Shown here: positions 29,046-37,470 of the stretch, in pieces | Layout: every line of letters starts with the position of its first letter | How positions within the stretch are numbered: position 1 is the stretch's first letter | NCBI RefSeq assembly: GCF_009709555.1 | Contig: NZ_WJBG01000192.1 | Location: 1 to 44,734, forward strand | Direction: 5' to 3' | Length of the DNA stretch: 44,734 nt | Origin: Streptomyces blattellae | GTDB taxonomy: Bacteria; Actinomycetota; Actinomycetes; Streptomycetales; Streptomycetaceae | Notes under the pieces: model-generated | Seen by the model: only the letters and a program-made list of their open reading frames with translations | Database searches by the model: none | Told to the model about the DNA's origin: nothing | Program-made: the position numbers and the translations under genes

Positions 29046-29710
29046 CTGAACGACTCAGGGCCAGGTCGGAGGATGATTCCTCCGCCTGGCCCTGATCGCT
29101 TCAGGGGCTCCGATCGGTCCGCCGCACCCCCCGCGCGCCCCTGGGCCGGCGCGGCGACCCGAAACACCTAGTCCAGGACAACGGTCAAGACGGTGAAAGC
29201 CACCGGCGCGGCCAACACCAAGAGCTCCGAGTACCACCGGGGCTGTCCCGCCCGGCCTGGGACGAACCGCTCGTGATCCACCAAGGGCTCGTTGCCGAGT
29301 AATACACGTCCAACCGGTCACCGGTCTCGATCAAGGGAGCCCTGGTGTCGAGAAGCACGTTGCCGGTGAGCGTCCGGCCGACTTCGGTGGTGTACTTGAC
29401 GACGGCCGATGACGGCTTGGACACGCCCGGTTTGAAAACCCGCTCTTCCACAACGGCAGTGGTGCGGCGTCGCGTTCGCCAAAACTCACGATCTTTGCGC
29501 ACGCCCCACAGAAGCCACGGACACCCGAAGACGCTCACGATCGCGCACCCCTGCAGCAGCGCTCCAAGACCCCAGCATGTGCTGCCCTCGGCTCGATCCT
29601 CCAACGCGCACATCCTGGCGCGAGCAAGACGGCCACCACCATGGAGGAAGCGGGGCAGAGAGCGACGCGTACTCCCGCATGCCCGGGGTCGATTCCCGTC
29701 GCCCGCTCTG
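29027..29710. mobile_element. Remnant of a small element integrated at tRNA-Gly (22-bp att repeats)
   Basis: A 22-base perfect direct repeat beginning TCGATTCCCGTCGCCCGC spans 29027-29048 (3' end of tRNA-Gly) and 29689-29710. This is the footprint of tyrosine-recombinase integration into a tRNA gene: one copy restores the tRNA, the other marks the distal junction. The 640 bases between hold a broken DUF3592 gene and no integrase, and are less GC-rich than their surroundings. The hairpin with T-run that should end the tRNA transcript lies just past the distal copy. It is probably a deleted integrative element; the excision and insertion polarity cannot be told. Confidence 0.7.
29168..29613 (-). 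pseudogene. DUF3592-like membrane protein, frameshifted
   Basis: The first frame gives an N-terminal membrane helix (about 14-37), then AVVEERVFKPGVSKPSSAVV and TGDRLDVYYSAT, resembling DUF3592 proteins. It then continues implausibly (SPWWITSGSSQ) to a stop inside the region. In another frame, EPLVDHERFVPGRAGQPRWY followed by SELLVLAAPVAFTVLTVVLD and a TAG (29168-29170) looks like the true end with a second membrane helix. A single missing base around 29288-29292 would join the two. The gene is inside the tRNA-Gly element. A sequencing error would give the same picture. Confidence 0.55.
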
Positions 29711-29711
29711 T

Positions 29712-29743
29712 AAGGGCCCGGTTCCGCGGAATCGGGCCTTTTT
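29712..29743 (+). terminator. Displaced tRNA-Gly terminator
   Basis: AAGGGCCCGGTTCC and GGAATCGGGCCTT form a stem with one bulge and one wobble, followed by TTTT. It begins two bases after the distal att copy, exactly where the terminator of tRNA-Gly would stand if the 662-bp insertion were removed. Confidence 0.75.
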
Positions 29744-29892
29744 GCATGTCTCGGGTCGCGTACGTCGGCGTCGGAGAAGGAGCGGACGCCGGACGCGACG
29801 TACAGGGCGTGGCCGACGGAGTTCGTCCGCGTCGGCCAGCCATGTCGCCGAAAGCCGGGTCCTGCCCGGCGATCCGTGCCGAGGTCAGCCGG

Positions 29893-30087
29893 TCAGAACT
29901 GGATGTCGCTGATGGTCGCGGCTACGTCGTCCAGGAAGTTCTGAATGTCGTCGGCGCTGGCGGTCGAGGCCAGGAAGAAGCCGAAGAGGAGCGCGACGAG
30001 CGCGGGACCCGTCTTGATACTCCCCGACCGGATCATCACCACCAGAACGATCCCCAAAAGCAGCACCACTGACAGTGAAATGGCCAC
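29893..30087 (-). CDS. Small conserved streptomycete membrane protein
   Basis: A 64-residue protein with two membrane helices: AISLSVVLLLGIVLVVMIRS, then GPALVALLFGFFLASTASA, and a short tail DDIQNFLDDVAATISDIQF. I recognise the family as a common small streptomycete protein of unknown function. The GTG start has GAGGG about 11 bases upstream. It stands alone; the bases between 29744 and its stop hold no supported gene. Confidence 0.7.
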   Translation of the reverse strand: MAISLSVVLLLGIVLVVMIRSGSIKTGPALVALLFGFFLASTASADDIQNFLDDVAATISDIQF

Positions 30088-30521
30088 AGCTGATCACACC
30101 CTCGGTCGGTTGCACTCTCCCGGCCTGGGGTGCAGCCCCGGCACCCCCGCCAGAACCATCGTGCCACCAACAGCGCCCCGGTATGCGGTCCGTGACGTAT
30201 CGTCCGCCACACCCCTATCCGACAAGTCCGGATCCGTCCGTACGAACTCACACCTCTGTCACAGGTTGCGACACAATTCACCGGTCAACTCCGCAAGGAA
30301 TTCGGCCGGTTCGTTTCGTTGTCCACACAACGCGTTCGCAGGGAATTCGATTTCCTGCACGCAAAGGCAGCGGAAGCGGACATTGCGGCGCCCCGGAGAA
30401 GCGGATCACTGTGTTCACCGTCACCCTGTCCGCCAGGCCGACTTCCGGGTAACACGGCTGGTCGCGCCGGGAAAGCGGGAATGACGTCCGGGTTTTACGA
30501 GGGCCCACAGGAAACGCTAGG
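30088..30521. other. Non-coding divergent region (434 bases)
   Basis: Separates the small membrane protein (leftward) from the acyltransferase (rightward). I see no convincing open frame, tRNA or repeat. The segment 30230-30370 is less GC-rich than its surroundings (GTTGCGACACAATTCACC, GGAATTCGATTTCC) and probably carries promoters for both genes. Confidence 0.5.
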
Positions 30522-31691
30522 GTGCCTCAGATGTTCCACGCTGCCACGTCCTCCACCAGCGGTCACAACCGAGCGCCGCTCCCGCCGAATCAGTCCCCGG
30601 CACCGGGAGCGCCGAGTGCGGGAGGACCGCGGAGACAGCAGAAACAGCAGCGCGACGCTTTCTTCGACAACGCCAAGTATCTGGCGATCGTGCTCGTGGC
30701 GATCGGCCACTCCTGGGAACCGCTCAAGGGCGACAGCCGGATCCTGGAAGCCGCTTACTCGGTCGTGTACGCGTTCCACATGCCGGCCTTCATCGTCATC
30801 TCCGGCTTTTTCTCCCGCAGTTTCGACATGCGCCCGGACCGGCTGAAGCGGCTGATCACCGGTGTGGCGGTGCCGTACATTCTCTTCGAGGCGGCCTATC
30901 CGCTGTTCAAGCGTGTCGTCGCCGGCGATCCCGGCCAGGAGGTCAGTCTTCTCGACCCCTGGTATCTGACCTGGTTCCTGTGCGCGCTGTTCGTCTGGCG
31001 GCTGACCACCCCGATCTGGAAGCTGGTGCGCCGGCCGCTGCCGGTCGCGCTCGGCATCGCCATGCTGGCGTCGGTGAGCCCGGAGATCGGCAACGACCTC
31101 GATCTGCAGCGGGTGTTGCAGTTCCTGCCGTACTTCGTGCTGGGGCTGTGCATGAAGGCCGAGCACTTCCAGCTGGTGCGCCGGCGTTCGGTGCGGATCG
31201 CGTCCGTTCCGGTGTTCGCGGCGGCGCTGGTGGTCGGCTGGTGGGCGGTGCCGCGGATGAACACCGCGTGGTTCTACCACCGTGACGCCGCGCAGAACCT
31301 GGGTGCGCCCTGGTGGGCCGGGCCGGTGATGGTGCTCACGATGTTCGGCTGCTCGATGCTGCTGACCGCCTGCTTCTTCGCCTGGGTGCCGCGCCGCCAC
31401 ATGTGGTTCACGGCGCTCGGCGCGGGCACGCTGTACGGCTATCTGCTGCACGGATTCCTGGTCAAGGCCGGTGACTACCAGGGCTGGTTCGACCACGCCT
31501 GGCTGCACCGGCCGCTCGGCGAGATCTTCGTGTCCGTCCTCGCGGCGGCCGCCGTGACCCTGCTCTGCACTGCACCGGTGCGACGGGTCTTCCGGTTCGC
31601 CATGGAGCCGAAGATGGAGTGGGCGTTCAAGCGGGACGCGGCCGAGCTGGCCCGGGAACGCCACCGTGAGAAGGCTGCGGCCGTGGGCTGA
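30522..31691 (+). CDS. Acyltransferase family membrane protein
   Basis: A 389-residue protein with a 40-residue Pro/Gln-rich N-terminus, then about ten membrane helices. DNAKYLAIVLVAIGHSWEPL near 50 and AFHMPAFIVISGFFSR near 83 fit the acyltransferase-3 / OafA-like family; His in AIGHSW is the conserved family His. Such proteins O-acylate surface sugars or other envelope molecules; the substrate is unknown. I chose GTG 30522 because AGGAAA lies about eight bases upstream; ATG 30531 is an alternative. Its last 36 bases form the start of a 152-bp tandem duplication. Confidence 0.85.
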   Translation: MPQMFHAATSSTSGHNRAPLPPNQSPAPGAPSAGGPRRQQKQQRDAFFDNAKYLAIVLVAIGHSWEPLKGDSRILEAAYSVVYAFHMPAFIVISGFFSRSFDMRPDRLKRLITGVAVPYILFEAAYPLFKRVVAGDPGQEVSLLDPWYLTWFLCALFVWRLTTPIWKLVRRPLPVALGIAMLASVSPEIGNDLDLQRVLQFLPYFVLGLCMKAEHFQLVRRRSVRIASVPVFAAALVVGWWAVPRMNTAWFYHRDAAQNLGAPWWAGPVMVLTMFGCSMLLTACFFAWVPRRHMWFTALGAGTLYGYLLHGFLVKAGDYQGWFDHAWLHRPLGEIFVSVLAAAAVTLLCTAPVRRVFRFAMEPKMEWAFKRDAAELARERHREKAAAVG

Positions 31692-31959
31692 CGACGCCTG
31701 CCGGGGTACGACGGACGGCCCGTCGGCGGGTACGGGCCATCCGTCCGCGGTTGTTCGCGCCCACCCGGCGGAGCCGCGTGTCGGCTCCCTCCCGCGCCCC
31801 TAGGGTCGAACGCCACCGCGACAAAGCCGCGGCCGTCGGCTGACGACGCCTGCCGGGGTGCCACGAACAGCTCATCGGCGAGTACGGGCCACCCGTCCGC
31901 GGTTGTTCGCGCCCACCCGGCGGAGCCGCGTGTCGGCTCCGTCCCGCGCCTCTGGGGTC
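31656..31959. repeat. 152-bp tandem direct duplication including the acyltransferase 3' end
   Basis: Copy 1 is 31656-31807 and copy 2 is 31808-31959, in register without gaps; I count about 16 differences. Copy 1 begins inside the acyltransferase and encodes its end ERHREKAAAVG and stop. Copy 2 encodes ERHRDKAAAVG and a stop at the same place, though it is no longer attached to a gene. Four of the five differences in that stretch are at third codon positions that leave the residue unchanged. Both copies also carry the streptomycete repeat GGTTGTTCGCGCCCACCC-GGCGGAGCCG. Copy 2 runs into the stop codon of the DUF6177 gene. Confidence 0.9.
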
Positions 31960-33389
31960 AGTTGCCCTTCAGGTGACGCATCAGGCGCTCGAAGTCCTGC
32001 CAGGCCGAGAGGTCCGACGGGTCGCCGGGCAGCGGGTAGTACAGCGCGGGACGGGTCTTCGGGCCCAGTTCGCGCGGGGGCTCGGCGAGGGGGGTGCGGC
32101 GGGCCCGGTCGCCGGGCATCTGGCGGACCTCTTCGGCGCCCAGGACGAAGGCGTACGGCACGCCGGGGCCCTCGAAGTGCGGCGGGACGGACAGGTCGCG
32201 GCGGGCGCGGCGGACCTGGACGAGCATGGACTGCAGGTCGTGCCGGGTGGCGAGGGCCTCGGCGGCGGCCGGTACGGCGTCCGTCGGCGGGCTGCTCGCC
32301 GGGGCCGTAGCCGAATGCCATGGTCACGTCCTCCTCCACACCGCCCTCGGTACGGCTGATGCGCACGGTCGCGATACCCGGGCGCTCCGGGGTGCCGACG
32401 ACCACCCCCCAGGTCGGCGCGGGCGAGCGCTCGTACGCCACGTCGGTCAACTGCCGCGGGGACCAGGGGAGGTTGGCGGGCTCCTCGGTGCCCCAGCCGG
32501 CCGGCGGTTCACCGGTGATCTCCCGCCATACGGCTTCCACGGCGCCGCCGAGGACGAGGCGGTCGTCGGCCGGATGGACGGTGCGGAAGGAGATCGCCAG
32601 CTGGCGTTCGCCGTTGTCGCCCTGTGCGGCGAGGCCTTCCTTGAAGGTGGCGGCCACCGGCGTGCGCGGGTCCTCGCTGGACGCGTCCGGGGGCACGACC
32701 GTGACGAAGAGGCCGTTGTTCCACTCCAGGACGGCCCCGGACAGGCCGTCGTAGTAGCCGTCCCGCTCGTCCTGCACCACCCAGCGCGAAGGCCAGCCCG
32801 GCAGGCTGTTGCGGACGGCCGGGGAGAGCCGGGAGCCGGCGGGGGTGACGATCTGGAGGCCGAGCCCGGCGTCCGCCGCCGCGCGGAAGGCGTCGGCGAG
32901 CCAGGCGGTCATCGCGACGACCGGGCGGTCCTGGATGATGACCGCGACCTTGTCGGTGAGGACGTCCACGGCCGGCTGGGCGGCGGCCGGCACCGGCGCC
33001 ACGCTCATCCCGTCCGTGTCGACCACGGCCAGCGACCAGGCGGCCTCGGGCGGCCAGACGGTGCCGCCGACCAGCGTGGCGAGCCGGGCGGCGAAGGTAC
33101 CGGCGAGCTGCTCGGCCTCCTTGACGCCGGTCGTGGCGCGGGCCTCGGTCCACCAGTACGGCACCTCCGGAGCACTCGCTCCGAGCAGCCGCTCGGCCTC
33201 GCCCCCGACCTGCACGAGCAGGGGTGCCTCGACGGAGACCAGGGGGCGGCCCCGCTCGTCGCAGAGCTGGACCACCGCGCCTTCCCCCTCGGCACCGACG
33301 AGCCGGTCCGGACCTCCGGCGAGCAGCCCCGCGAGCACGCTCAGGGGGTCGGGCATCTTCTTCGTGAGGGTGACGACGTCCTTCGTCAT
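31958..33389 (-). pseudogene. DUF6177 family ESX-associated protein, broken by a one-base frameshift
   Basis: The first 360 codons (MTKDVVTLTKKMPDPLSVLA onward) read as a DUF6177-type protein found beside streptomycete eccC. After FGYGPGEQP the frame degenerates. In the next frame, TDAVPAAAEALATRHDLQSM continues with LVQVRRARRDLSVPPHFEGP and ends RLMRHLKGN with a TGA at 31958-31960. Removing one base from the GGG at 32289-32291 restores a protein of about 476 residues. The break could be real or a homopolymer error. The ATG lies four bases after the eccC stop, so the gene is cotranscribed with it. Confidence 0.75.
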
Positions 33390-33393
33390 GGAT

Positions 33394-36300
33394 TCACCTG
33401 GTCCCCGCGTAGATGGTCTGGATCAGCCGGTTCGGTTCGCCCCTGCGCACCAGCACCCCGCGGCCGGGCGGCTGCGCACTGGCGTACACGCCGGGGAAGA
33501 GCCGGCCCTCGCTGCGGTCCCCCGACATCACCAGCGCCGAGGAGCCGGATTCGCGCAGGCCCTGCAGCAACGGCTCGTACAGGCCGCGGGCGGCACCCGC
33601 GACCCGGCGGGTGAGGACGAAGTGCAGACCGATGTCGACGGCCGAGGGAATGTACGGCACAAAGGGCGCGAGCGGCTGCTGTCCCGCGGTGGTCAGGACG
33701 TCGTAGTCGTCGACGAGGATCACGATCCGCGGGCCGGAGAAGCTGCCCGGCTCCAGCGCCTCGGTGTCCGCGCTCTCGTCGGGCAGCCGCTTCTCCAGCT
33801 CGCCGGCGATGCCCACGGCGAGGCCGGCGGCCAGCTTGGAGTTGTAGGCGTAGCCGCCCCGGAACTCCTCCGGGATGGCGCCGCGCAGGCCGCGCCGCGG
33901 GTCGAAGACGCCGAAGACGAGTTCCTCCTCGCCGTAGCGCTCGATCAGGCCCTGGGCGATCACCTTGAGCAGGTTGGTCTTGCCGCATTCGCTGTCGCCC
34001 ATGATCATCAGGTGCTGGTCGTGCTCGAACAGGTCGAGCAGGACCGGCGCCAGCCTGGTCTGGTCGAGGCCGATCGGGACGCGGCGCGGCTCGCCGGCCG
34101 GGCCGGGCAGCAGCTCCGGCTCCAGGACGTGCGGCAGCACCCGCACCGGCTGGGCGACCTCGCCGGTCCAGGTGGCGCGGAGCCGGCGGGCGGTGCGCTC
34201 CAGGACCGCGCCGAGGTCGGCGGTGTCGGCGAGACCGTCGGTGCGGGCCAGGGCGACCTGGGCGAACAGTTTGCCGTCGGTGAGGACGCGGCCCTTCTCC
34301 TCCGGCGCGAGGGTCTCGCCCAGCTTGCGGTCGATGCTGGACTCGCTCGGGTCGTTCAGACGCAGCTCCACGCGGGTGCCGAACTGTGACTGGGTGGCGA
34401 TGCGTACGTCGTTCCAGCGGAGCATGCCGGCGACGACGTGGATGCCGTAGCCGCCGCCGCGCTTGAGGATGTCGGTGACCGCGTCGTCGAGTTCCTCGAA
34501 GTCGTCGCGCAGGGCGCCGAAGCCGTCGATGAGCAGCACGATCTCGGTGGACGCCAGCTCGGGCACCCGGCCGGCGGCGCGCAGGGTGCGCAGCTGCTCC
34601 AGCGAGTCGATGGTGTGGATGCGGAAGAGTTCCTCGCGCTGGTCGAGCATGGCGCGCACGGAGTCGATGGTGCGGGCGACGCGCTCGCGGTCGGCGCGTC
34701 CGGCGACCCCGCCGACGTGCGGCAGCCCGGACAGGGCCTGCAGTCCGCCGCCGACCAGGTCGAGGCCGTAGATGCCGGCCTCCTGCGGGGTGTGCGTCAG
34801 GGCCAGCGAGAGGGCCAGGGTGCGCAGCAGGGTGGTCTTGCCGGACTGCGGGCCGCCGATGACCGCCGCGTGGCCGCCGGACAGCGTGAGGTCCAGGTAC
34901 CACTGGCCCTGCCACTGCTTGGCCGGGTCGTCGAGGATGCCCAGCGGCACCTGGAGCGGGCCCCCATCGACAGGGGCGCGCGCAGCGCTCGATGGGGGGC
35001 GGTGGTCGGGCGACGGGCGGGAGAGCTGCATGCCGCGCGCGCCCACCTCCACGGGGCCGGCCACCTTGTCGAGGGAGATGGCGGTGGGCAGCGGGGGCAG
35101 CCAGATCTGGCGTACCGGGCGGGCACCGGCGCCCTCCAACTGGCCGATGAGCACGCCCAGTTGGGTGGGCCCGGTCTCCCGGCGCCGCATCTGCGGCTCG
35201 TCGGGCACGGCGTTCCCGTCGTCGCCGAGGGTGTTGTACGCCTCGTACTCCAGGGCCAGCGGCCCGGTGTCCTCGGCGTCGCGCTGCAGCTGCACGGGGC
35301 CGCTGTAGGCGCCCGAGACGTAGCTGGCCTTGAACCGCTCGTAATGGCTGGTGTCGACCTTGAGGTAGCCGAAGCCGGGCAGCGGGGGCAGGTGGAAGGC
35401 GTCCGTGGTGTCCAGGACCGTACGGGACTCGTCGGCGGAGAAGGTGCGCAGACCGAGCCGGTACGACAGGTAGGTGTCCAGGCCCTTGAGCTTGCCGCCC
35501 TCGATGCGCTGCGACGACAGCAGCAGGTGGACGCCGATGGAGCGGCCGATGCGCCCGATGGACAGGAACAGGTCGATGAAGTCCGGCTTGGCGGTGATCA
35601 GTTCGCCGAACTCGTCGATGACGACGAACAGGTGCGGCAACGGCTCCAGGTCGGGGCGCTTCTCGGCACGCAGGGCGGCGTAGTGGCCGATGTCGGCGAC
35701 GTTGCCCGCGTTCTTGAGGACCTGCTGGCGGCGCTTGACCTCGCCGGCGAGCGAGGCGTGGACGCGTTCGACCAGGCCGGCCTGGTTCTCCAGGTTGGTG
35801 ATGACACCGGCGACGTGCGGGAGGTCCGCGAAGGGGGCGAAGGTGGCGCCGCCCTTGTAGTCGACCAGGACGAGGGAGAGGTCCTCCGGCGGGTGGGTGG
35901 CGACCAGGGCGAGGACGAGGGTGCGCAGCAGCTCCGACTTGCCGGAGCCGGTGGCGCCGACGCACAGGCCGTGCGGTCCCATGCCGAGTTCGGAGGACTC
36001 CTTCAGGTCGAGCAGCACGGGCTCATGGGAGTCGCTGATGCCGATGGGCACGCGCAGGAAGGCCCGTTCGCCGCGCGGCGCCCACATCCGGTCCAGGTCG
36101 AGGTCGGCCACGTCGTCCACGCCCATCAGTTCGGCGAAGTCGACGGGGCCGGAGAGCGGCGCGTCGGCCATCGACTCGGCGGACAGCCGCAGCGGGGCGA
36201 GCATCCGGGCGAGGCCCTCGGCGAACGGGATGCCGATCTCGTCGACGGTGCCGTGGGCGCTGATCGGCTCCGGCATGCGCAGGTCCTCGATGACGATCCG

Positions 36301-37422
36301 CTCGCCGTCGACGGTGATCCGCACGCCCACGCTGCCGGGCTCCTGGATCCGCTGGTCCAGCAGGTGCAGCACGGTGACGCTCATGTCGCGCAGGCCGACC
36401 GCGTCATCGGGGCGGGGCAGGTCGATCGCGTCACCGCCGTGCCCGTCCGCCACGACCAGCAGCCGGGAGGTCATGGCGAGGGCGTCCTTGCCGGACAGAC
36501 CGCGGCGCACCTCGGCCGCATAGGAGGCGCGGCGGCGCAGCTCGGGCCCGATCCGGCGGGCCAGTTGGGGCAGCGAGGGCGCGATGCGGCGGGCGGCGAC
36601 GGGGCCGTCGAACTGCTCGGTGTCGAGCAGGTGCGGCAGCCACTTGGCCCACTCCCAGTCGGCGATCCGGTCGCCGGGCGCGGCCAGCGCCATCGCCACG
36701 TCGTCGGGCGCGTGAGTGGCGGCGGTCTGCACGAGCAGCGCGCGAGCGACCCGGAGGGTGTCCTCGCGGCTGCCGATGACGCTGATGTTGCCGACCCGGT
36801 CGAGCGGGACGGTGAGCGGGAGTTCGGTGCCGACGCGGAAGCGGGACACCAGCGCGGACGCCTCGTTCAGCATGAACTCGTCCGGCGGGGTGAGCACGGA
36901 GGAGCTCGGCTGGCCCACCTTCAGGTCACGCACCGGCATCTCGCCGGTGCCGACCCGGACCCGCAGGAAGTCGGCGTCCGTCCGGCGCCGCTCCCACAGC
37001 CGCGCGGGGTCGCGCACGATGTCGTAGAGCGCGTCCGGCGGCGGGTTGAGCACCTCCGTGCTCTCGCGCCGCTGCCGCTCCTCCCTGGACAGCTCCTCCC
37101 GGGTGTCCTCCAGGTAGGAGAGATAGGCCTCGCGCTGGTTACGGCGGGTGCGCTGGGCCTTCCCGCGCTGGGAGAAGAGCAGGACCATCGAGCCGACGAT
37201 GGTGACGACGAGGATGATCGCGCCCAGCGCGGCGAACTGGCTGTTACGCACGACCGTCATCATCACGACGGACGACATCACACCGGCGACGGGCAGCAGT
37301 GAGGTCGCGACGGAACCCGTCTTGCCGTCGGGCAGGTTGGGCGGCGCCTCGATGGTGCGCGACTCCGGGGAGGCCGGGGGCCGGGTGGTGCGGGCCGGCC
37401 GGTGTATCAGTCGGGTGCTCAT
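33394..37422 (-). CDS. eccC: Type VII secretion protein EccC (three FtsK/SpoIIIE ATPase domains)
   Basis: A 1342-residue protein: two membrane helices (about 40-60 and 64-84), then three FtsK/SpoIIIE-like ATPase domains with Walker A motifs GATGSGKS (489-496), GGPQSGKT (856-863) and GDSECGKT (1142-1149). The first Walker B is VVIDEFGEL (600-608). The second is LLIDGF, where the usual Glu is Gly, fitting the known pattern that the downstream domains are substrate-binding regulators rather than the main ATPase. EccC is the motor of the ESX translocon and recognises the C-terminal signal of WXG100 substrates. The linker between domains 1 and 2 carries a DNA palindrome (34961-34998). Confidence 0.95.
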   Translation of the reverse strand: MSTRLIHRPARTTRPPASPESRTIEAPPNLPDGKTGSVATSLLPVAGVMSSVVMMTVVRNSQFAALGAIILVVTIVGSMVLLFSQRGKAQRTRRNQREAYLSYLEDTREELSREERQRRESTEVLNPPPDALYDIVRDPARLWERRRTDADFLRVRVGTGEMPVRDLKVGQPSSSVLTPPDEFMLNEASALVSRFRVGTELPLTVPLDRVGNISVIGSREDTLRVARALLVQTAATHAPDDVAMALAAPGDRIADWEWAKWLPHLLDTEQFDGPVAARRIAPSLPQLARRIGPELRRRASYAAEVRRGLSGKDALAMTSRLLVVADGHGGDAIDLPRPDDAVGLRDMSVTVLHLLDQRIQEPGSVGVRITVDGERIVIEDLRMPEPISAHGTVDEIGIPFAEGLARMLAPLRLSAESMADAPLSGPVDFAELMGVDDVADLDLDRMWAPRGERAFLRVPIGISDSHEPVLLDLKESSELGMGPHGLCVGATGSGKSELLRTLVLALVATHPPEDLSLVLVDYKGGATFAPFADLPHVAGVITNLENQAGLVERVHASLAGEVKRRQQVLKNAGNVADIGHYAALRAEKRPDLEPLPHLFVVIDEFGELITAKPDFIDLFLSIGRIGRSIGVHLLLSSQRIEGGKLKGLDTYLSYRLGLRTFSADESRTVLDTTDAFHLPPLPGFGYLKVDTSHYERFKASYVSGAYSGPVQLQRDAEDTGPLALEYEAYNTLGDDGNAVPDEPQMRRRETGPTQLGVLIGQLEGAGARPVRQIWLPPLPTAISLDKVAGPVEVGARGMQLSRPSPDHRPPSSAARAPVDGGPLQVPLGILDDPAKQWQGQWYLDLTLSGGHAAVIGGPQSGKTTLLRTLALSLALTHTPQEAGIYGLDLVGGGLQALSGLPHVGGVAGRADRERVARTIDSVRAMLDQREELFRIHTIDSLEQLRTLRAAGRVPELASTEIVLLIDGFGALRDDFEELDDAVTDILKRGGGYGIHVVAGMLRWNDVRIATQSQFGTRVELRLNDPSESSIDRKLGETLAPEEKGRVLTDGKLFAQVALARTDGLADTADLGAVLERTARRLRATWTGEVAQPVRVLPHVLEPELLPGPAGEPRRVPIGLDQTRLAPVLLDLFEHDQHLMIMGDSECGKTNLLKVIAQGLIERYGEEELVFGVFDPRRGLRGAIPEEFRGGYAYNSKLAAGLAVGIAGELEKRLPDESADTEALEPGSFSGPRIVILVDDYDVLTTAGQQPLAPFVPYIPSAVDIGLHFVLTRRVAGAARGLYEPLLQGLRESGSSALVMSGDRSEGRLFPGVYASAQPPGRGVLVRRGEPNRLIQTIYAGTR
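34961..34998. repeat. Palindrome inside eccC coding sequence
   Basis: CCCCCATCGA (34961-34970) and TCGATGGGGG (34989-34998) are a perfect ten-base inverted repeat with an 18-base GC-rich loop. It encodes the low-complexity linker RPPSSAARAPVDGG at about residues 808-821, between the first and second ATPase domains. It looks like the palindromic elements that usually sit between streptomycete genes. Confidence 0.65.
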
Positions 37423-37470
37423 CGTCCTCGCCCTCGGTTGTCCTCAGGTTCCCTTCGTGCAGGGGCTGGT

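Noticed and set aside
29641..29740. Possible integrase 3' end next to the distal tRNA-Gly att copy
   Set aside because: None of the frames here shows the tyrosine recombinase C-terminal motifs (HxLRHT or the catalytic Tyr context).
34438..37302. A 954-codon open frame on the plus strand opposite eccC
   Set aside because: Antisense shadow of a very GC-rich gene; no recognisable domain, and eccC is certain on the minus strand.
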